A stretch of DNA of 64,000 bases from DATFDN01 sp963830565 (GTDB lineage: Bacteria; Pseudomonadota; Alphaproteobacteria; Acetobacterales; Acetobacteraceae): assembly GCA_963830565.1 (NCBI GenBank), contig CAWHMO010000009.1:1-64000 (forward strand), written 5' to 3'. The translations under genes were made by a program, and so were the position numbers. Positions 1 through 15,710 of the stretch are shown piece after piece. The notes under the pieces were generated by a model. The model made no database searches, was not told where the DNA came from, and saw only the letters and a program-made list of their open reading frames with translations. Each line of letters opens with the position of its first letter. Position 1 is the first letter of the stretch.

Positions 1-5
1 ACAGC

Positions 6-30
6 AAAAAGCCCGCCGAGTAGGCGGGCT
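6..30 (-). terminator. Rho-independent terminator of the rRNA operon
   Basis: Read on the minus strand, an 8-bp stem AGCCCGCC/GGCGGGCT with a 5-nt loop is followed directly by a T-run. It lies just beyond tRNA-fMet, the last gene of the rRNA operon, and ends that transcript. Confidence 0.9.
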
Positions 31-57
31 AGGGTTTGTTTTGGCTTGGGGAAGTTT

Positions 58-134
<77 letters not shown>

Positions 135-191
135 TGGGTGTATGGGCGCCGTCCCCGGGCTTGACCCGGGGATCGGGGGGTGGGTTGGAGG

Positions 192-308
192 ACCTGGCGG
201 CGACCTACTCTCCCGCGGCTTGGGCCGCAGTACCATGGGCGCTGGGGGTTTTCACGGCCGAGTTCGGGATGGGATCGGGTGCGGGCTCCCCGCCATGGCC
301 ACCAGGTC
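192..308 (-). rRNA. rrf: 5S ribosomal RNA
   Basis: About 117 nt on the minus strand. The two ends, CCTGGTGGCCATGGCGGGGA and GGTCGCCGCCAGG, pair as the 5S terminal stem. It lies between 23S and tRNA-fMet in the same transcript. The ends are estimated to within a few bases. Confidence 0.9.
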
Positions 309-445
309 GTCCAGCCCATCCCGCTGATCAGGGATCGGGATGGCAGGTTTTGGTGTGTGTGCTGTGTGGGTCCCGGGCGATCCGGGGATGATTTCTGTGC
401 ATGGGCTCAGCCGATCATGGCCGGCTGGCCCTGAGGGGTGGGTTT

Positions 446-3258
<2,813 letters not shown>

Positions 3259-3265
3259 ATCATCC

Positions 3266-3295
3266 GGGCCCCATCGAACTCGTTCGATGGAAACC
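3266..3295. repeat. Palindromic 30-nt element in the 16S-23S spacer (copy 2)
   Basis: Inverted copy of the 23S element at 2281-2310 with two mismatches. It begins about 8 nt upstream of the estimated mature 23S 5-prime end. It could be a processing hairpin or a mobile palindrome; the sequence alone cannot tell. Confidence 0.7.
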
Positions 3296-3657
3296 CGTCC
3301 GGATCCGTCTCGCAACGGAGCCGTCACCATGCACAGGAACCATCCCCGGCCTTGACCGCCGCGGACGACCCCTCTGGTGATCTCTCACTCAGCACATCTC
3401 GTCCCTGAACCCAGCCAGCCGCGGGAGACCAGACCACCGCTCACGCCGCGGCAGCCCAGACCTCCGGTCAGACATGCGACCGCCAGACCCAGAGACGCAC
3501 CAAAACCTAATTCACCCTGCCAAAGACCACGCGCCCCCACCGGAGACGCCACGCGGCCCCGCCGCCCCCAGGGCACCTGTCCCCAGAACGGCCGAGCCGA
3601 TCCAACACACTTCCCGCGATACGCCGAACGACGCAAACCATGCAGACGCGCAAACCA
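3296..3657 (-). other. 16S-23S spacer between tRNA-Ala and 23S
   Basis: About 360 nt of transcribed spacer on the minus strand. I find no tRNA or protein gene in it. Apart from the palindrome at its 23S end, I recognise no feature. Confidence 0.7.
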
Positions 3658-3730
3658 TGGAGACGATCGGGTTCGAACCGACGACCCCCTGCTTGCAAAG
3701 CAGGCGCTCTCCCAGCTGAGCTACGTCCCC
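3658..3730 (-). tRNA. tRNA-Ala (TGC)
   Basis: The minus strand reads GGGGACGTAGCTCAGC..., with anticodon TGC in the loop TTTGCAA and T-arm GGTTCGAACC. The 7-bp acceptor stem GGGGACG/CGTCTCC is complete with one G-T pair. CCA is not encoded: TGG follows A73. It sits in the 16S-23S spacer beside tRNA-Ile, as is usual for bacterial rRNA operons. Confidence 0.95.
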
Positions 3731-3756
3731 AGTGATCGCTACGTCCCCAGTGATCC
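3721..3756. repeat. 18-bp tandem duplication covering the tRNA-Ala 5-prime end
   Basis: Two adjacent 18-bp units beginning CTACGTCCCCAGTGATC lie at 3721-3738 and 3739-3756, differing only at the last base. The first unit contains the first ten bases of tRNA-Ala; the second is an extra copy in the leader. Confidence 0.8.
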
Positions 3757-3804
3757 TTGATCGAGGCGATCCGTAATCGAGGCGCTGAATACCCGATCAG
3801 TGAT

Positions 3805-3880
<76 letters not shown>

Positions 3881-4106
3881 GTCGACAGCCTGCAGTCGCC
3901 AATTCCCAGACAGCAGGCCGAAAGCTCGACAGCCGCCTTCGACAACCGGCGACCGGCGGCCGAGGACTGCATCGCGGGGAAGGGATACGCTGGCGGCGCC
4001 GACACGGCACCCAACGCCAGGCCAAGCCGCGCCCGGCCTCCGCCGGACGCTCGATCCCGCCCCAAACCCGCACGGCCACAGCCATGCGAACCTCAGGGCA
4101 GGTCCT

Positions 4107-5605
<1,499 letters not shown>

Positions 5606-5920
5606 CATCTCCGCCATCGCCCACCCAAGAGCCATGGCCTCAACGAACTGACCCAAAACCCATCCATCGCGTCAGCCAGGCATAAACCAACCCAGCCAAC
5701 ACCCACAAAGCGTACGTAACGCATCAACAAGACACGCCAACAAAACACCCCGTAGGCATCCAACAAACAGGCCCAAAGCCATCCAGGCCTGCCACCAGAC
5801 ACCATGCCAGATAGTGAAAACCAACACTACCCCACGGAGCGCCGCCAACGCATCCCTTCCATATCTATGCTGTTGTCAATGAACGGAAGACGGGATCGCG
5901 TGATCCGCGTCGGGAGCCGG
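5606..5920 (-). other. rRNA operon leader
   Basis: This stretch is the transcribed leader between the promoter and 16S, comparatively AT-rich. I see no protein gene in it. The remainder, 5950-6022, separates the promoter from the clpB stop. Confidence 0.7.
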
Positions 5921-5949
5921 TATCTATGCTCCGCCGGTCCGACTGTCAA
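5921..5949 (-). promoter_or_regulatory. Promoter of the rRNA operon
   Basis: On the minus strand, TTGACA (complement 5944-5949) and TAGATA (complement 5921-5926) are separated by exactly 17 bp, a near-consensus housekeeping promoter about 315 nt upstream of 16S. A second block at 5862-5879 repeats TAGATA and TTGACA but only 6 bp apart. It could supply another -10 element, but no good -35 lies at the correct distance from it. Confidence 0.75.
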
Positions 5950-6022
5950 CGCCCTGCCACAATCTTTTCGATGGGGCCGCGGCCGCTGGCCCGGAAGCCG
6001 AAGCTTCCGGGCCGGGCGCCGG

Positions 6023-8602
<2,580 letters not shown>

Positions 8603-8721
8603 TGGCATGTCCCTATGTGTCAGGCGACCGACCCTGTCTCGTCCCTCTTGGAGGCAACGGACGGTGGACCTTTGGCAGACGACTTGGGAAAGGGCAGACT
8701 GCACCGCAAGAGGTCAGCCCA

Positions 8722-9480
8722 ATGCGCATCGAATACCTGTATCGCTATCCTGTGAAGGGACTATCGGCCGAAGCTCTGGAGGCGGTCGAGGTCGAGGTGG
8801 GCGGCGCCATTCCCTGGGACCGCGCGTTCGCGCTGGCCCAGGGCGACGCCAGCTTCGACCCGGATCGGCCAGAGTGGCTGCCCAAGCAGAATTTCATGTG
8901 CCAGATGGAGAACGCGCGGGCCGCCCGGCTGCGTGCTTTTTTTGAGCCCCGCAGCGGAAAGCTCACCCTCCGCGCCCCGGACGGCCTCGGATTGACCGCG
9001 AACGTCCTCACACAAGGCGGGCGCGAGGAGATCGGCGCCTTCCTGGCCGACTTCCTCGGCGAGGAAGCTCGCGGGGTGCCGCGCTTCCATCACGTCCAGG
9101 GCCATGTCTTCGGCGATTACCGCCGGCCGGTTGTCAGCCTGATCGGGCTCGCCAGCGTGCGCGACTACGAGGCGCGGGTGGAGGCGCGGCGCCACCGCCG
9201 GCGGTTTCGCGCCAATGTCTGGTTCAGCGGCGCCGCACCCTGGGCCGAGCTCGATTGGGTGGACCGGCAAATCCAGCTCGGCGGCGCCACGCTGCGCGTG
9301 CTCAAGCGCATCCCGCGTTGCCCGGCGACCGAGGTGAACCCGATCACCGCCGAGCGCGACGCCCGCCCAGTGGCGGAACTGCGCGCCCTGTACGGCCACG
9401 CCGATCTCGGCGTCTATGCGGAGGTCATCGAGAGCGGGCGGTTCGCGATCGGCGATGCGATCGAGCTGCTGCCGGAGTAA
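8722..9480 (+). CDS. MOSC domain-containing protein (mARC/YcbX-like)
   Basis: The 252-aa product starts with the beta-barrel signature YRYPVKGLSAE of MOSC N-terminal domains and ends with a MOSC domain. Near residue 200 it has RCPATEVNP, with the cysteine that ligates molybdenum cofactor in mARC-type enzymes. Such proteins reduce N-hydroxylated compounds or mobilise sulfur; the substrate here is unknown. AAGAGG at 8708-8713 is a good ribosome site for the ATG at 8722. The 119-bp divergent gap with clpB carries both promoters. Confidence 0.85.
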   Translation: MRIEYLYRYPVKGLSAEALEAVEVEVGGAIPWDRAFALAQGDASFDPDRPEWLPKQNFMCQMENARAARLRAFFEPRSGKLTLRAPDGLGLTANVLTQGGREEIGAFLADFLGEEARGVPRFHHVQGHVFGDYRRPVVSLIGLASVRDYEARVEARRHRRRFRANVWFSGAAPWAELDWVDRQIQLGGATLRVLKRIPRCPATEVNPITAERDARPVAELRALYGHADLGVYAEVIESGRFAIGDAIELLPE

Positions 9481-9487
9481 AGGGAGC

Positions 9488-10369
9488 TCAGAACACCTGC
9501 ACCCATGGCTCCGGCAAGAGCGCGTACCCCTCCCCGTGTCGGACCACATGCGCGAAGCCGGGGAAGTGGATGTGCATGCCCGCGACCAGCAACCGATCAG
9601 TGGCCGCCATGTCGAAGGTCCGGCGGCGCACCGAAGCCGCTTCCTGCGGGTCGGTGTCGAACTCGATGGTCACCTCCGGGCGGGGCACCTGGATCTCGGG
9701 CACATGGATGATATCGCCCCAGATCAGCAGGGCCTCGCCAGCCGAGCGGATCATGTAGCCGCTGTGACCGGGCGTGTGGCCGTTGAGCGGGACCGAGGTC
9801 ACGCCGGGGAAGACCTCGCGGCCCGTGCTGAACGGACGCAGCCGATCACGATAGGGCGCGATCTGCTCGCGAGCGCATTGGAAGTAGAGCGTCCGCGCCC
9901 GCTCAGGCGCCCGGGCCATCGCGGCGTCGTCGTCCCAGTGCCGCGGCTCGTTCTCGTGGACCACGATCTCGGCGTTGGGAAACAGACGCCGCCCGTTCGC
10001 GGGATCGGTCAGCCCGGCGGAGTGGTCGGGGTGCATATGGGTGAGCAGGACGGTTTCTATCGCCGCTGGGTCGATGCCAGACGCCGCCAAGTTGCTTTGC
10101 AGCTTGCCGGCGGTCGGCGCCAGGTAGTCGCCCGAACCCGTATCGACTAGCGCGAGCCGCCCCGCCGAGCGGATGGCGAAGCAGTTGACCGATGTGCGCC
10201 GGCCCGGCCGGAAGGCGTCGGTCAGCATCCGCCGGGCCTCGTCGGGGGTGATGTTCTGGAGCACCTCTACCGTACCGTCGAGGAATCCGTCGCTCACCGC
10301 GGTGACGACGATGTCGCCGATGCGGCGGTGATAGACGCCGGGAATCTGCTGGCTGGGAACCTCGACCAT
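9488..10369 (-). CDS. Metallo-beta-lactamase-fold hydrolase
   Basis: The 293-aa product has the metal motif THMHPDHSAG near residue 105 and later ligand motifs (GHTPGHS near 200, WGDIIH near 215), so a dinuclear-zinc hydrolase of the lactonase-like branch is likely. The substrate is not evident. There is no signal peptide, so it is probably cytoplasmic. GGAGGAGG lies just before the ATG. The upstream SGNH frame overlaps its first 76 bases, suggesting coupling with the MBOAT-SGNH pair. Confidence 0.85.
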   Translation of the reverse strand: MVEVPSQQIPGVYHRRIGDIVVTAVSDGFLDGTVEVLQNITPDEARRMLTDAFRPGRRTSVNCFAIRSAGRLALVDTGSGDYLAPTAGKLQSNLAASGIDPAAIETVLLTHMHPDHSAGLTDPANGRRLFPNAEIVVHENEPRHWDDDAAMARAPERARTLYFQCAREQIAPYRDRLRPFSTGREVFPGVTSVPLNGHTPGHSGYMIRSAGEALLIWGDIIHVPEIQVPRPEVTIEFDTDPQEAASVRRRTFDMAATDRLLVAGMHIHFPGFAHVVRHGEGYALLPEPWVQVF

Positions 10370-11442
10370 GCGTCCTCCTCCTTGCTGCGAGCCGCAGTCT
10401 GCGCGGGCATCGCAGTCCAGTCGAGGGCGCAAGCGTCGGGTGAGCCGTCCAGGCAGGCCGCGAATCGCGCGCTGAACAGCCGCGCTCCGGCCGGATTGAG
10501 ATGTGAGAACTGGTCGCCGAAGAAGCGATCCGGCCAGGCGAGGAGCGTCGGCCCGATGACGTGGAAGTTCGGGTATTTCGCCTCGTAGCCGTGCAGATAG
10601 GCTGCGAAACCCGAGCGCATGGCGGGCTGGGTCGCACGCCAGGTCTCCCGATTGATGGGCATGGCCACGAATTCGGCCCGCACATGATGCGCCGCCAGCA
10701 GCGCGAGCAGGCGGTCGAAATAGCGATCCAGCACCGGCAGCGGCTGGAACGTGGGGAGATGGCCTTCGATCGCCACCTCGTCGCAGCCCGGTTCCGTGCC
10801 GAAGAAATACTGCCCGCGCGAGGCCAGTCCGTTCGCCAGTGCGCGGCGATTGCCCCATAGGCGCAGGAACACGCCGCCTTTGGCCAAAGTTCCGAAATAC
10901 AGCGCCGGGAAGTGGACCTCATACAGCACGGCCCGCACCCGCCCGGTGAGGCCGTCGCCATGGCCGTCCTCGTAGATCGACCAGTCGCCCGTCTCGCGCG
11001 AGGTCTGTTCCAGCTCGGCGATGTCGCTTGGGGCCAGGAAGCCGTATCGGACCGTACGCTCCCAGAACAGATCGGCGTGGACAAACTGAGCCGGGTTGAG
11101 AGAGATCACGACGCGGCGTGGAGGGTTGGGGCAGGCGAGCGCGCGGCGGACCACACTGAGCGCCTCGATCGCCTTGCCGCCGCCCATTGCGAAGTTGCTC
11201 GTGGTGCGCGGCATCAGGACCGCCAAGATGGCGGCGGCTGCCCGCGAGTCGCCTACGACGATCACCTCGCCAAGATCGCAGCGCGTCAGCATCTCCGTCT
11301 TCGCGACCCAGGCCGCGTATTCGGGATCGAGGAAGGCAAGTGGCATCAGGGTGATCCAACCCCACGCGAGGGCGAGAATGCACCCGGCCGCCAACGCGGC
11401 GATTGCGAGATAGGCGCGGGGAGATAGGAGGGAACGTGGCAC
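10294..11442 (-). CDS. SGNH/GDSL-type hydrolase partner of the MBOAT acyltransferase
   Basis: A 382-aa membrane-anchored protein with one N-terminal transmembrane helix (residues about 10-30). Its nucleophile-block motif VVGDSRAA and late FSHLNPAGA fit the GDS and D-x-x-H motifs of SGNH enzymes. Downstream of an MBOAT gene, such proteins usually transfer or remove O-acetyl groups on extracellular glycans (AlgJ/PatB-like arrangement); the glycan here is unknown. The GTG start at 11442 lies 4 nt after the MBOAT stop; no nearer ATG exists. The last 25 codons run into the next gene, so the original stop may have been lost. Confidence 0.75.
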   Translation of the reverse strand: MPRSLLSPRAYLAIAALAAGCILALAWGWITLMPLAFLDPEYAAWVAKTEMLTRCDLGEVIVVGDSRAAAAILAVLMPRTTSNFAMGGGKAIEALSVVRRALACPNPPRRVVISLNPAQFVHADLFWERTVRYGFLAPSDIAELEQTSRETGDWSIYEDGHGDGLTGRVRAVLYEVHFPALYFGTLAKGGVFLRLWGNRRALANGLASRGQYFFGTEPGCDEVAIEGHLPTFQPLPVLDRYFDRLLALLAAHHVRAEFVAMPINRETWRATQPAMRSGFAAYLHGYEAKYPNFHVIGPTLLAWPDRFFGDQFSHLNPAGARLFSARFAACLDGSPDACALDWTAMPAQTAARSKEEDAWSRFPASRFPASITAASATSSSPR

Positions 11443-11446
11443 CGGG

Positions 11447-12972
11447 CTAGAACTGGAAATACAGGAACTCGCCGGAGCTACCGATGCCCAAGAGGCCGAG
11501 TGCGCCGAGGCAGCCAAAGGCCAGCGCCCAGCCCAGGCTCGGTCGCCATGCCCCGCCGCCGCCGGCGACCGTGTTCAGGACGGGGCTGAAATCGCGCATG
11601 ATCTGCTGGGTATTCGGTGCCCTGAACACGATGGCAGCCGCAAAGCCAATGAGCGCCCAGTCGCGCACGAGGGTCAGCGTGCGCTCGTGCATCGTGCCGG
11701 TCGAACCGAACCCGTTCAGGCCGAGCATTCCCGACAGGATGCCGCCCGCACCGGCAAGCGTATCGGCACGAAACACGACGGCGCCCACCAAGACGCAGAG
11801 ATAGGTCAGCAGGGCTCGCCAGCACGTCGCTGCACCGCCCCGTGCGGGCTTCCATGAAGCGGGTCGGAACATTCGCCATGCATGATTGACCGAGAGATAC
11901 GTCGCATGGAGCAGGCCGAAGACAAGGAACGTGAGGCCGCTGCCGTGCCATACCCCGGCGAGGGTCATGGTGATGAAGGTCGGGACCAGGTACCGTCGCG
12001 GCGAATCCGGTGGCGGATAGCTGCCGGCCTGTCGGTAGCCCGCGTGCCGCCCGGCGTCGCGCGATCCGGAGCGAGATCGGATTGTAAAGATAGAGCGTCA
12101 GATAGCGCGTCAGCGTCATGTGCCAGCGCTGCCAATAGTCGATGACGCTCTGCGCCTTGTAGGGCGAGTTGAAGTTCGCCGGGAACCGCACATTGAACAG
12201 GCGGGCGATTCCGATCGCCATGTCCGAGTAGCCGGAGAAGTCGAAATACAGCTGCAGCGAGTACCCGAGGGCCGCTTCCCAGGCGGGCAGCAGCGCAAGC
12301 CGGTCCGCGCTGGAAAAGCCCGCCACGGCGATACCCGAAAGCAGGTCGGCGAGCACCTTCTTGGCCAGCCCGATCGAGAAGATCGTCAGGCCGACCACGA
12401 TGTTCTCGCCCGAGAGCCGATACGTCGCCGGGGCGGCGAATTGCGGCATCATCTCGCGATGGTGCAGCACCGGTCCGGCGATCAGGTGCGGGAAGAAGGT
12501 GACGAACAGGAGATAGCTCCGCAGGCCCTTCTCCCGAACCGCGCCGTGGCGCATGTCGATCAGGAAGCCGACCTGGGTGAAGGTGAAGAAGCTGATCCCG
12601 AGCGGCAGCGCTGGGTCCTCCAGCGTAAACCCGATCCACCCGTGCAGCCGCAGGAACCCGAGGACCGACGCCAAATATTTGAAATAGACCAAGGCGGCGA
12701 GATCGCAGGCAATGCCGAACCCAAGCAGGACGGACTGAGTCCGCGGCCTTGAGCCGGCGAAGCCGATCAGCTGCGCCACCGCGTAGTTGAATGCGATCGA
12801 ACCCGCCAGCAGGGGGACGAAAGCTGGAGGTCCACCAGCCATAGAAGAAGAAGGACGCCCCCACCAGCCAAAGCGCGGCAGCGGCGCGGCCCGCGAAGCG
12901 CGCGAGCGCGGCGAAGCCGGCCAGCGCGGCCGGCAGAAAGCAGAAGACAAACAGATAGGAACTGAACAGCAC
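11447..12972 (-). pseudogene. MBOAT-family O-acyltransferase (frame broken twice)
   Basis: Polytopic membrane acyltransferase of the AlgI/DltB type, which passes acyl groups across the membrane to an exported glycan. The N-terminus MLFSSYLFVFCFLPAALAG, the middle LYFDFSGYSDMAIGIARLF and the C-terminal LAGVWHGSGLTF with the catalytic histidine are all present but lie in three frames. One extra base near 12826-12832 (after FFFYGWW) and one extra C near 11989-11990 (before PTFITMTL) restore a continuous protein of about 507 aa. Both are +1 changes in short runs, so sequence error is as likely as real inactivation. It is the first gene of the MBOAT-SGNH-hydrolase trio. Confidence 0.8.
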
Positions 12973-13438
12973 GGCGGGTTAGTTCCCGACCCAATTCCTG
13001 GCGACGCGATTGCGCGACGGCTGCCCTCTTAGCTTCCATTCATCCCTCGGGCGTTTTGCGCCCGAGAATAGAACCCGGCCTGGTTAACAGCTCGTTGACG
13101 AAATCGGCGTGGGTTGATTCGCTGGCCGCCTGACGAGGATGGCTGGTGGCGGATGGCGCTGGACGGCAACCGGCTCGCCAGGCGGACGTGCTGGTGACGT
13201 GGGCGGAGTTGCCGCGGTTCCCCCGGGCCACGCCTCCTCCGACAGGCCGTAGGCGGTTCTGCTCGCGGCCGGCTTCGACGGGTTCGCGGAACGGAGATGC
13301 GCACCGCTCCATGCGTCCGGGCGCGGGCGGCCGTCGCTGCCGCCGGACCGTTCAATGCGCAGGTCTGCCATTGCCTTCCCTGGCTTCCGGCATTTGCCAG
13401 AGCCGTGTAGAGCTTGCGCCCCCTCCACCGGAGCCGAG
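12973..13438. other. Intergenic region between MBOAT gene and hisG
   Basis: About 466 bp between divergent genes. It contains a perfect 8-bp hairpin CTCGGGCG/CGCCCGAG at 13046-13066 with a TTTTG loop and no T-run. Open frames exist on both strands but have neither recognisable motifs nor good ribosome sites. I see no supported gene. Promoters for both neighbours must lie here. Confidence 0.6.
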
Positions 13439-14137
13439 ATGACCGCCCCGTTCGCCGCCGCCGCGCTGGAGCCCGAGATCGCGGGGCCGCTCGTCCTGGC
13501 CTTGCCCAAGGGCCGTATCCTGGCCGAATGCGGCGAGGTGCTCGCCCGCGCCGGGATCGAGCCGGCCGCCGACTACGCCGACGAGAGCAGCCGGCGGCTG
13601 CGCTTCCCGACCAGCGACCCTGGCCTGGATGTGGTCCGCGTCCGTCCCTTCGATGTCGCCACCTTCGTGGCATTCGGCGCTGCCCAGCTTGGCATCTGCG
13701 GTGGCGACGTGCTGATGGAGTTTGACTATCCCGAGATCTACGCCCCGCTGGACCTCGCCATCGGGCGCTGCCGCGTGGCCGTGGCCGAGCCGCGGGAGAC
13801 CGCCGGCACCGACGATCCCACGCGCTGGTCGCGCGTGCGGGTGGCCACCAAATACCCGAACATCGCCCGCCGCCACTTCGCCGGCCGCGGCATCCACGCG
13901 GAGGTGGTGGATCTGAGCGGCGCGATGGAGCTGGCCCCCTCGCTTGGCCTCGCCCGCCTGATCGTCGATCTGGTGCAGACCGGCTCCACGCTGAAGGCGA
14001 ACGGATTGATCGAGACCGAGGTGATCGCGCCGGTAACGAGCCGACTGATCGTCAACCGCAGCGCGCTCAAGACCCAGCCCGAGGTCATCGGCGGCTGGAT
14101 CGCGCGTTTCCGCGCTGCGCTGGATCAGGCCGGGTGA
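13439..14137 (+). CDS. hisG: ATP phosphoribosyltransferase, short form (HisG)
   Basis: Catalyses the first step of histidine synthesis, joining ATP and PRPP. The 232-aa length is that of the short HisG class, which lacks the C-terminal regulatory domain and needs a separate HisZ subunit, not present in this window. Visible motifs are LALPKGRILAE at the start, the GICGGDVLMEF segment, ATKYPN and the PRPP-loop segment DLVQTGSTLKANGL. GGAG seven bases before the ATG supports the start. Its stop overlaps the hisD GTG start (GTGA), so the two are translationally coupled. Confidence 0.95.
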   Translation: MTAPFAAAALEPEIAGPLVLALPKGRILAECGEVLARAGIEPAADYADESSRRLRFPTSDPGLDVVRVRPFDVATFVAFGAAQLGICGGDVLMEFDYPEIYAPLDLAIGRCRVAVAEPRETAGTDDPTRWSRVRVATKYPNIARRHFAGRGIHAEVVDLSGAMELAPSLGLARLIVDLVQTGSTLKANGLIETEVIAPVTSRLIVNRSALKTQPEVIGGWIARFRAALDQAG

Positions 14138-15492
14138 GGCGGCTTTCCACCGTCGAGCCGGGCTTCGCCGCCGAGTTCGATCGCCTGCTTGCCGAAGCGC
14201 GGGAGACGACCGAACGGGTCGATCAGGCGGTGGCGGGCATCATCACCGCCGTCCGCGCGCGGGGCGATGCGGCGCTGACAGAGTACACGGCGCGCTTCGA
14301 TCGCGTGACTCTCAGTCCCGAGCGGCTGCGCGTGAGCGTCGCCGAGATCGACGCCGCCGTGGCCGAAATTGCCCCAGAGCTGGGCGAGGCGCTCGATTTC
14401 GCGGCGACGCGGATCGAGGCGTTCCATCGCGCGCAATGCCCAGCCGATTTGCGCATGACCGATCCGGCGGGCCTGACGCTGGGGATGCGGTGGACCCCCC
14501 TCGACGCGGTCGGGCTCTATGTGCCGGGCGGCAAGGCCGCCTATCCCTCCTCGGTGCTGATGAACGCCATCCCGGCGCGCGTGGCCGGCGTGGAGCGCGT
14601 GGCGATGTGCGTGCCGAGCCCGGACGGCGCGCTCAATCCGCTGGTGCTGGCCGCGGCGCGGCGGGCGGAGGTGACGGAGGTGTACCGGGTCGGCGGGGCG
14701 CAGGCGGTCGCGGCGCTCGCCTATGGCACCGCCACGATCGCCCCGGTCGATCGCATCGTCGGTCCCGGCAATGCCTATGTCGCGGAGGCGAAGCGGCAGG
14801 TCTTCGGTCGGGTCGGCATCGATGGCGTCGCCGGACCGTCGGAGGTTGTGATCCTCGCCGACTCGGCGAATGACCCGCGCCTGGTCGCGGTGGACCTGCT
14901 CGCCCAGGCCGAGCACGACGAGGCGGCGCAAGCCATCCTGATCGCCGACGATCCCGTTCTTGCCGCCGCCGTGGCGGACGCGGTCGCCGTCGAACTCGCG
15001 GGCCTGCCGCGCGCCGCCATCGCCGGCGCGAGCTGGCGGGCGCACGGCGCGATCATCCTGGTGCGAGACTGGAATGAGGCGGTGGACCTGGTGAACCGCC
15101 TCGCGCCCGAGCACCTCCAGTTGATGCTGCGCGACCCCGAACCGGTGTTCGCCCGCATCCGCCACGCTGGCGCCGCCTTCCTGGGCGCCTTCTGCCCGGA
15201 GGCGCTCGGCGACTACGTGGCTGGTCCCAATCATGTCCTACCCACCGGGCGGACCGCCCGCTTCGCCTCCGGCCTGTCGGTGTTCGATTTCCTCAAACGC
15301 ACCACCTGGGTGCAAGCCGGACGCGCCGGCCTGGAGGCGGTCGGACCGACGGCGGTCGCACTGGCGGAGGCCGAGGGTCTGCATGCGCACGCGCGCAGCA
15401 TCGCACGCCGGCTCGACCCAGCAGGTGCGCGCTTGACCCAGCACTGGCCGGTGCTCATGTTGCGACCGACAAGCAAAGTAAACGAGGGCTGA
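14134..15492 (+). CDS. hisD: Histidinol dehydrogenase (HisD)
   Basis: Zinc-dependent enzyme that performs the last two oxidations to L-histidine with NAD. The 452-aa length is slightly above the usual 430. Family blocks seen: YVPGGKAAYPSSVLMN, VYRVGGAQAVAALAYGT, VGPGNAYVAEAKRQVFG, DGVAGPSEVVILAD, the zinc and catalytic region LAQAEHDE, and LAPEHLQL. It starts at GTG inside the hisG stop and ends TGATG into infA. The operon places histidine synthesis with translation initiation and RNA turnover genes, an order common in alphaproteobacteria. Confidence 0.96.
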   Translation: MRRLSTVEPGFAAEFDRLLAEARETTERVDQAVAGIITAVRARGDAALTEYTARFDRVTLSPERLRVSVAEIDAAVAEIAPELGEALDFAATRIEAFHRAQCPADLRMTDPAGLTLGMRWTPLDAVGLYVPGGKAAYPSSVLMNAIPARVAGVERVAMCVPSPDGALNPLVLAAARRAEVTEVYRVGGAQAVAALAYGTATIAPVDRIVGPGNAYVAEAKRQVFGRVGIDGVAGPSEVVILADSANDPRLVAVDLLAQAEHDEAAQAILIADDPVLAAAVADAVAVELAGLPRAAIAGASWRAHGAIILVRDWNEAVDLVNRLAPEHLQLMLRDPEPVFARIRHAGAAFLGAFCPEALGDYVAGPNHVLPTGRTARFASGLSVFDFLKRTTWVQAGRAGLEAVGPTAVALAEAEGLHAHARSIARRLDPAGARLTQHWPVLMLRPTSKVNEG

Positions 15493-15710
15493 TGTCAAAA
15501 GAAGACATGATCGAGTTCACCGGCACGGTGAGCGAGTTGCTGCCGAACGCCATGTTCCGGGTCCGGCTGGACAACGAACACACGATCCTCGCCCATACCA
15601 GCGGCAAGATGCGGAAGAACCGCATTCGCGTGCTGGCCGGAGATCGGGTGAACGTGGAGATGACGCCATACGATCTCTCCAAGGGGCGGATCACCTTCCG
15701 CTTCAAGTGA
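15492..15710 (+). CDS. infA: Translation initiation factor IF-1
   Basis: A 72-aa single OB-fold protein that binds the 30S A-site during initiation. It is nearly colinear with the usual IF-1: MSKEDMIEFTGTV, LPNAMFRVRL, GKMRKNRIRVLAGDRV and the C-terminal KGRITFRFK. The ATG overlaps the hisD stop and its own stop overlaps the maf GTG, so it sits inside an unbroken coupled operon. Confidence 0.98.
   Translation: MSKEDMIEFTGTVSELLPNAMFRVRLDNEHTILAHTSGKMRKNRIRVLAGDRVNVEMTPYDLSKGRITFRFK

Noticed and set aside
8610..8720. A heat-shock sigma-32 promoter for clpB
   Set aside because: CTTG-like elements exist on the minus strand but no matching -10 at the right distance was convincing enough to annotate.
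10294..10369. The SGNH tail overlapping the MBL gene as evidence of a fused bifunctional protein
   Set aside because: The overlap is in a different frame from the hydrolase, so no fusion protein can be made; only coupling or a lost stop is possible.
13084..13509. Open frames on both strands between the MBOAT gene and hisG
   Set aside because: They have no motif, unusual Pro/Arg composition and poor start signals. The longest overlaps hisG.
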